Origin: Diacronema lutheri
Lineage: Eukaryota; Haptophyta; Pavlovophyceae; Pavlovales; Pavlovaceae
Direction of reading: 5' to 3'
NCBI GenBank assembly: GCA_019448385.1
Contig: JAGTXO010000068.1
Coordinates: 62,001-126,000, forward strand
Length of the DNA stretch: 64,000 nucleotides
Shown here piece by piece: positions 57,876 through 64,000 of the stretch. The notes under the pieces are model-generated. The model was not told where the DNA came from and searched no databases. It saw only the letters and a list, made by a program, of their open reading frames with translations. Every line of letters begins with the position of its first letter. Within the stretch, counting starts at the first letter, position 1. Both the position numbers and the translations under genes were made by a program.

Positions 57876-60800
57876 ATGCTGGTCGAGGCCGCGGCGCTGG
57901 CCGGCGGGCCGCTCGCGCCGTATGCGCGCGGCGTGCGGATCGAGCGGCTGCTCGTGGAGGACTTCAAGTCGTTTCGCGGCAAGCAGACCATCGGTCCATT
58001 CCTCGACTTCACCTCCGTCATCGGGCCCAACGGCGCCGGCAAGTCGAACACGATGGACGCGATCTCGTTTGTGCTCGGCGTGCAGTCGCGCGACCTGCGC
58101 GGCCGGCAGCTCAAGGACATGATCTTTCGCGCGCCGGGGCGCACGAGCGGTGCGCGCACTTACGCCGCGCCGCGTGCCGCGCGTCTCCGCGTCGCGCCGC
58201 GCGCTGCCGCGCGACGCCGCGCCCCGCGCCGCGCGGCGCGCGCGCATGCATGCCCCGCCGCTCACGCGCTCCGCCGCCGGCGCGGATCGGCGCGGCGCGG
58301 CGCGGCGCGCGCGCGCGCGCGCAGTGGCGCGGCGGGCATCGGTGACGCTCTGCCTGCTCGTCGACGGCGCCGAGCGCGAGCTCTGCCGCGCCGTCTCCGC
58401 CGCGGGCTCGTCGGAATTCTCCGTCGATGGCACGGCCGTCTCGGCCGCGTCGTACGAGCGGACGCTCACCGAGCTCTGTCTGAACCCGCGCTCGCGCAAC
58501 TTCCTCGTCTTCCAGGGCGATGTCTCTGAGGTCGCGAGCAAGTCGCCGCGCGAGCTCACCGCCCTCTTCGAGCGCCTCTCCGGCTCCGACGGGCTCAAGG
58601 CGCCGTACGAGGCCGCGCTCGACGCCAAGACGGCCGCCGAGGAGGGCACGCTCTCGGCCTACCAGCGGCGCAAGGCGCTGCTCGCCGAGCAGAAGGTGCT
58701 GCGCGTGCAGCGCGACGAGGCGAGCGCGTACGAGGCGCTCGACGCGCAGACGCGACACCTCCGTCGGCGAATCGTTCTGCTGCGCCTCTATGAGATCGAG
58801 GCGGCCATCGCTGCGATCGAGATTGAAAGGCAGCGCGCGCGCGCCGCGCACGGCGGCGCGCGCGACGCGGCGGACGCGGCGGACGCGGCGACGGCCGAGG
58901 CGAAGGCCGCCGCCGCGCGCCACGCCAAGGAGCGTATTCAAATTGAGCGCCGTGCGGCCGCGGCCGCGCGGGACGCTGACCGCGAAAAGCCGCGCGGTAT
59001 CACCTTGCAGACGGAGGTGCGCGCGCGCGCCGGCGGGCGGCACGGCGGCGCGCGCGCGCGGGCGTGGATCCGGCCGGCCGCTCGGCCGTGGCTGGCCGAG
59101 CGGCCGCGCGTGCGCGCGTCGCCCGCGTGCGTGCGCGCGGGCGACGCCGCGGCGCGCGCGGCGTGAGGCCGATGTGGCTCCGCAGCCCTGGGCCGGTTGA
59201 GTGCTACCCCGCACACCCTGCCCCGCAGCCCTGGGAAGCCTGGGCAGCCTGTGGCTTTACAGCGCGCCCCGCAGCCCTTGGGAGCCTGGGCAGCTTGCCG
59301 GTCTGACCCTCACGCCCCGCCACGCGCCCCTCGCACCAACCGCCCGCCCCGCACACCCGCCCCTCGCACCAACCGCCCGCCCCGCACACCCGCCCCTCGC
59401 ACCAACCGCCCGCCCCGCACACCCGCCCCTCGCACCAACCGCCCGCCCCGCACACCCGCCCCTCGCACCAACCGCCCGCCCCGCACACCCGCCCCTCGCA
59501 CCAACCGCCCGCCCCGCACACCCGCCCCTCGCACCAACCGCCCGCCCCGCACACCCGCCCCTCGCACCAACCGCCCGCCCCGCACATCCGCCCCTCGCAC
59601 CAACCGCCCGCCCCGCACATCCGCCCCTCGCACCAACCGCCCGCCCCGCACACCCGCCCCTCGCACCAACCGCCCGCCCCGCACACCCGCCCATCGCACC
59701 AACCGCCCGCCCCGCACACCCGCCCCTCGCACCAACCGCCCGCCCCGCACACCCGCCCATCGCACCAACCGCCCGCCCCGCACATCCGCCCCTCGCACCA
59801 ACCGCCCGCCCCGCCGTGCTTCCCGCCCCGCGCCGCCCAGGTCGAGCACCTTGACCGCCAGATCGCGCTCACGACCAAGTCCGCCGCCGCGCTCAAGGCA
59901 AAGTCGTCGTCGCAGTCGACGGCGGTCAGCGCGCTCCGCGCGCGCATCGCCGAGCTCGAGGCGGCGGAGGCGGCGGCGGACGTCGTGTACGCGGCCGCCG
60001 AGGCCGCGCGGCCCGAGCTCACGCTCACCGCCGAGCAGAAGAAGCGCCGCGCAGAGCTGACGGCGCGCGCGGGCGCGCAGACGGCGGAGACGCAGGAGCG
60101 GCTCGTCCGCGCGCGGCGCGAGCTACGCGCCGCCGAGCGCGCGCTCGCGCAGGCGGAGAGCGACGCGGCGACGGCGGACGCCGACGCCGCGGCGGCGCGC
60201 GAGCAGGCCGTCGCGCTCGCCGAGCGCGCCGCGGCCACGTCGGCGGAGATGGACAAGGCGCGCGACGAGGGCGTGCGTGCGCGCGACGAGCTTGCGCGCC
60301 TCGACGCCGAGCGCGAGCGCGCGGAGGCGCGCGCGAGCGCGCTGCGCGCCGAGCTCGCGGACGGCCAGTCGCGCCTGTCCGAGCTTCGCGCCGACCGCGC
60401 CGACTCCGAGCGCGACGCCAAACTGCGCGCGTCGCTCGACGCGCTGCAGCGGCAGATCCGCGGTGTCGTCGGCCGCGTCTCCGAGCTCTGCGAGCCGACT
60501 CACCGACGCTTCGACGCCGCGTGTGCGATCGGTGCGCGCGCGGCAGCCGCCTGCGTCGCCGCCTGCGGCGCCGGCGCCGACGTCGGCGCCGGCGCGCCTG
60601 TCGCTGCGCCGCCCGCCCGCGCGCGCGCACGCACCCACCCACCCGCCCACCCACCCACCCACCCACCCACCCACCCACCCACCCACCCACCCACCCGCCC
60701 GCCCACCCACCCACCCACCCACCCACCCACCCACCCACCCACCCACCCACCCACCCACCCACCCACCCACCCACCCACCCACCCCTCCACCCACCCCTCC

Positions 60801-63800
60801 ACCCACCCCTCCACCCACCCACCCACCCACCCACCCACCCACCCACCCACCCACCCACCCACCCACCCACCCACCCACCCGCCCGCCCGCCCGCCCGCCC
60901 ACCCGCCCACCCACCCACCCGCCCACCCACCCACCCACCCACCCACCCACCCACCCACCCACCCGCCCACCCGCCCACCCGCCCACCCGCCCACCCGCCC
61001 ACCCGCCCACCCGCCCACCCGCCCACCCGCCCACCCACCCGCCCACCCGCCCACCCACCCACCCACCCACCCCCGCCCGCCCGCCCACCCACCCCCCCCA
61101 CCCACCCACCCACCCACCCACCCACCCACCCACCCACCCACCCACCCACCCACCCACCCACCCACCCACCCACCCACCCACCCACCCACCCACCCACCCA
61201 CCCACCCACCCACCCACCCACCCACCCACCCACCCACCCACCCACCCACCCACCCACCCACCCACCCACCCACCCACCCACCCACCCACCCACCCACCCA
61301 CCCACCCACCCACCCACCCACCCACCCACCCACCCACCCACCCACCCACCCACCCACCCACCCACCCACCCACCCACCCACCCACCCACCCACCCACCCA
61401 CCCACCCACCCACCCACCCACCCACCCACCCACCCACCCACCCACCCACCCACCCACCCACCCACCCACCCACCCACCCACCCACCCACCCACCCACCCA
61501 CCCACCCACCCACCCACCCACCCACCCACCCACCCACCCACCCACCCACCCACCCACCCACCCACCCACCCACCCACCCACCCACCCACCCACCCACCCA
61601 CCCACCCGCCCGCCCGCCCGCCCTCCTCGCCGCCGCCGCGCGCTCGGCAGCGCTCGGCAAGAACCTCGACGCCATCGTCGTCGACACCGAGGCGACCGCT
61701 CGCGAGTGCATCAAGTACCTGAAGGAGCAGCGGTACGCGCCGCAGACCTTCATCCCGCTCGACGGGATCCGGCCCAAGCCCATTGCCGAGCGGCTGCGCG
61801 CGCTCGGCGGCTCTACGCGCCTTGTCCTCGACGTGCTCAAGTTCCAGCCCGCGCACGAGCCGGCAGTCCGGTACGCTGCCGCGGACACGCTGCTGTGCGA
61901 CGGACTTGACGAAGCGCGCGAGCTGTGTTACCGCTCGAGCAGCGCGCAGTCGGGCGAGCGGTTCAAGGTGGTCTCGCTTGATGGGACGCTCATCGCAAAG
62001 TCGGGCCTTATGACCGGCGGCGACGGCGGCGGCGATGGCGGCGGCGGCGGCGGCTTCGGCGGCGGGGGCGGCGGTCGCGGCGGCGCGCGCGCCGGCAGCC
62101 GCGGCGCCGCCGGCGCGGGCGCGGCCGGCGCGGGCGGGGGCTCGTCGCGTTGGGACGCAAAGAAGGCGAACGATTTCAAGGAGGCGCTCGAGAAGTCGCA
62201 CGCCGAGCTCGTCGCGCTCGAGCGCGAGCCGCAAGCGCGCGCGGAGCACCGCGAGCGGTTGCTCAACTTTGCGGTGCGCCACGAGGCGATGGTCGCCGCG
62301 TTGCACGCCGACCTCGCGACGACGCGCGCGAAGGAGGCGGGCGCGCGCGCGCGCGCGAGCGAGCGTGCCGCGGCCAAAGCCGCCGCCGACGCGACCGCTG
62401 CGAAGGAGCGGCGGCGCGTGGGCGAGCTCGCCGCGAGCGAGGCAACGCTCGCCGAGGCGGCGCGCGCGGGCGGGCGGGCCGAGCTCGCGGCGCTCGCTGC
62501 CGAGCTCGGCGTGCCCGACCTGCTCGCGTACGAGGCTGAGGTCTCAGACCGGCGGCGCGCGCACGAGGCGCGCAAGGTCGACTTCGAGCGCGTGAGCGGC
62601 ACGCTGCGCGCCGAGCTCGCCTTCGAGGAGCGGCGGGGGTTGCCCGCGGCGCTCGCCAAGCTCGAGGCGCAGTTGAAGGCCGACACGGCGGCGCGCGCGG
62701 CCAAGGCGGCGCTGCACGCGGAGTGGGCGAGCGGCGCGGCCGACGCCGAGGCGAAGCGCGCGTCACTCGCCGCGCAGCTCGACGACGCGCGCGCCGCCGG
62801 CCGCGCGCTCGACGAGGCGGCCAAGGCGGCCAAGGCGGCCAGCGCGAACGCGCAGCGCGACGTCGAGGCTGCGGCCAAGACCCTCGCCGCGTGCGATGCG
62901 GACATCGAGGCGTCGCGCGAGCGGCGTCGCGCCGCCTTTGGCCGCGCGCGCCTCGACGAGGTTGAGCTCGATACGCTCGACGCGGACGCTGGCGGCGCGG
63001 ACGGCGCGCGCGACCACGCCGAGGTCGCGCGCAAGCGCGTGGCGGACGCGCTCGCGGCCGGCGGCGACGGCGACGGCGGCGCTGACGACGAGGGCGTCCG
63101 CCGCGCGGCGAAGCGCGGCAAGCGCGCAAAGGGCCGCACCGCCGCCGCCATGGGCGGTGGCGATGCGGCGGGCGCCGGCGGCGTTGCAGCCGCCAATGCG
63201 GCGGGTGGCGGTCCCCTCGTCACGCCGCTGCTGCTCGGAGCGTCCGAGCCGTTCGAGCCGTCGGGATTTATCGGAACGGCGACGGCGGACGGCGCGCGGC
63301 AGCGCGGCGCGGGCCGCGCCGACGGCCCGGACGGCGACGGCGCCGACGGCGGCGCGGACGGCGCCGGCGCTGGCGGCGGCGGCGGCGGCGGCGGTGGCGG
63401 CGGCGCGCGCGTGCGCATCGACTTCCGAGAACTTTCCGAAGACGAGCGGCGGGACGGCGGCGCGGCGGCGGCCGCCGCGAGCGCGCTCGAGGCGGAGCTC
63501 GACGAGCTCGCCGCCAAGATGCGCGCCATCTCGCCAAACCTGAAGGCCATCGCGCAGTTTGAGGACCTCGAGGTGCGCGCCAAGGACGCCGACGCCGCGT
63601 TCGCCGCGAGCCGCACGGCGGCGGCCGCCGCGAAGCGCGAACTCGACGACGTCGCCGAGCGGCGCAAGGCGCTCTTCCTCGGCGCGTTCAAGAACGCCGC
63701 GTCGGTGCGCGCGTTTGAAAACGGTCGCCCGGCGGTCGCCACCGCGCGCGTCGCGCGCGGCGCGTGTCGCGACGCGAGAGCCGTGCGTCAGCTCCCTTTT

Positions 63801-64000
63801 CCCCCCCTTTTTTTTCCCAGCTCCCTTTTTCCCCCCCTTTTTTTCCTCCTTCCATCGCGGAGAGCGGCGCTGGCTGCGCCGTAGGCTGCGCCTTCCACAC
63901 AGCGCGCGTTCACGAGCGCGCGAGCGCGGCATGGGCGCGCGCCGTGGAGAGCTGCGCGTGGGCGCTGTGGAGAGCTGCGCGTGCGCTCATGCGCGCGCGC
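57876..64000 (+). CDS. SMC1: SMC1 cohesin ATPase subunit (3' end beyond the window)
   Basis: Exons 57876-58149, 58325-59016, 59841-60531 and 61651-63704 give 1,237 residues; later exons lie outside. SMC1 pairs with SMC3 in the cohesin ring. [20 protein letters not shown] contains Walker A, followed by [15 protein letters not shown] and [20 protein letters not shown]. After a coiled coil the hinge starts at exon 4 ([37 protein letters not shown]) and ends [18 protein letters not shown], which identifies SMC1 rather than other SMCs. The returning coil has [18 protein letters not shown] and [14 protein letters not shown]. The signature motif and Walker B are not in the window. Donor 63705 opens an intron (C/T-rich, 63790-63850) whose acceptor I cannot place. 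Gly-rich inserts (about 62017-62140 and 63330-63410) are unusual. Confidence 0.92.
59320..59816 (+). repeat. 33-bp minisatellite in SMC1 intron 2-3
   Basis: About 15 copies of a unit containing CCTCGCACCAACCGCCCGCC inside the intron 59017-59840. Only single-base variants (CACACC/CACATC, CCCCTC/CCCATC) are seen. Confidence 0.95.
60633..61618 (+). repeat. (CACC)n tetranucleotide array, nearly 1 kb
   Basis: Occupies most of the 1,119-bp intron 60532-61650. The first half has CGCC and CTCC interruptions and a phase slip near 61075-61095; from about 61098 to 61603 it is essentially pure CACC. The exact length in any assembly is doubtful. Confidence 0.97.

Noticed and set aside
59320-59816. 33-bp array as CRISPR or repeat-protein gene
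   Set aside because: No spacers. Although all frames are open ([11 protein letters not shown] repeats), it falls between exons that join perfectly into SMC1.
60633-61618. Very long open frames of THPP or WVGG repeats on both strands
   Set aside because: They are translations of a CACC tetranucleotide and carry no gene-like features.
60633-61618. Telomeric repeat
   Set aside because: CACC/GGTG does not match known telomere units such as TTAGGG or TTTAGGG, and it is intronic.
1-64000. tRNA or rRNA genes
   Set aside because: I scanned for tRNA-like A and B boxes and conserved rRNA segments and saw none convincing. A covariance-model search would be decisive.

Overview
The window is nuclear DNA of a GC-rich unicellular eukaryote, most likely a haptophyte-type marine microalga. 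I infer this from short introns with near-uniform GTGCGCG donors and C-rich acceptor tracts, very compact and often head-to-head genes, gene content (NCKX exchanger, GT17, ELMO, SEP-UBX/p47, SMC1, H-NOX) and the multicopy TIR-like 'SHxW' proteins typical of such algae. The lineage call is not proven by the sequence. All gene models are my own splicing from reading frames; joined exon lengths are multiples of three in every spliced model.

Layout, left to right. 1-3623: end of one ankyrin-like gene, an ankyrin-repeat gene, and a TBC Rab-GAP. 3649-7755: a GT17 glycosyltransferase (-) head-to-head with a five-exon K+-dependent Na+/Ca2+ exchanger (+). 7846-10605: a DNA transposon with 440-bp terminal inverted repeats, a decayed Tc1/IS630-type transposase and an unrelated decayed passenger. 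10671-13141: a tRNA m7G methyltransferase with a TRM13-like CCCH zinc finger, convergent with an unknown gene. 13302-15653: a second element with 135-bp inverted repeats carrying a Fanzor/TnpB-like C-terminal remnant and a glycosyltransferase-like gene. 15891-20824: a retroelement with reverse transcriptase and a putative restriction-like nuclease, broken by one in-frame TAG and ending in a 490-bp palindrome.

20907-30000: a membrane TIR-like protein, a secreted acidic-repeat membrane protein, a membrane-anchored methyltransferase and a TIR-like protein with TPR-like repeats. 30515-34331: a divergent pair of paralogues of unknown function. 34636-47835 (all minus): a small membrane protein, an ELMO protein, a 1,566-residue H-NOX plus TIR-like fusion, a coiled-coil protein and a JmjC hydroxylase. 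47850-54768 (plus): a coiled-coil protein and a DnaJ-X co-chaperone with three GC-AG introns filled with minisatellites. 54906-57683 (minus): a type I membrane protein and a p47-like SEP-UBX protein. 57876 to the edge (plus): SMC1 of cohesin, cut by the window end.

The genes are mostly unrelated housekeeping and signalling genes. The most noteworthy item is the predicted haem gas-sensor (H-NOX) fused to a TIR-like domain that keeps the WCxxE glutamate, with two further TIR-like genes nearby.
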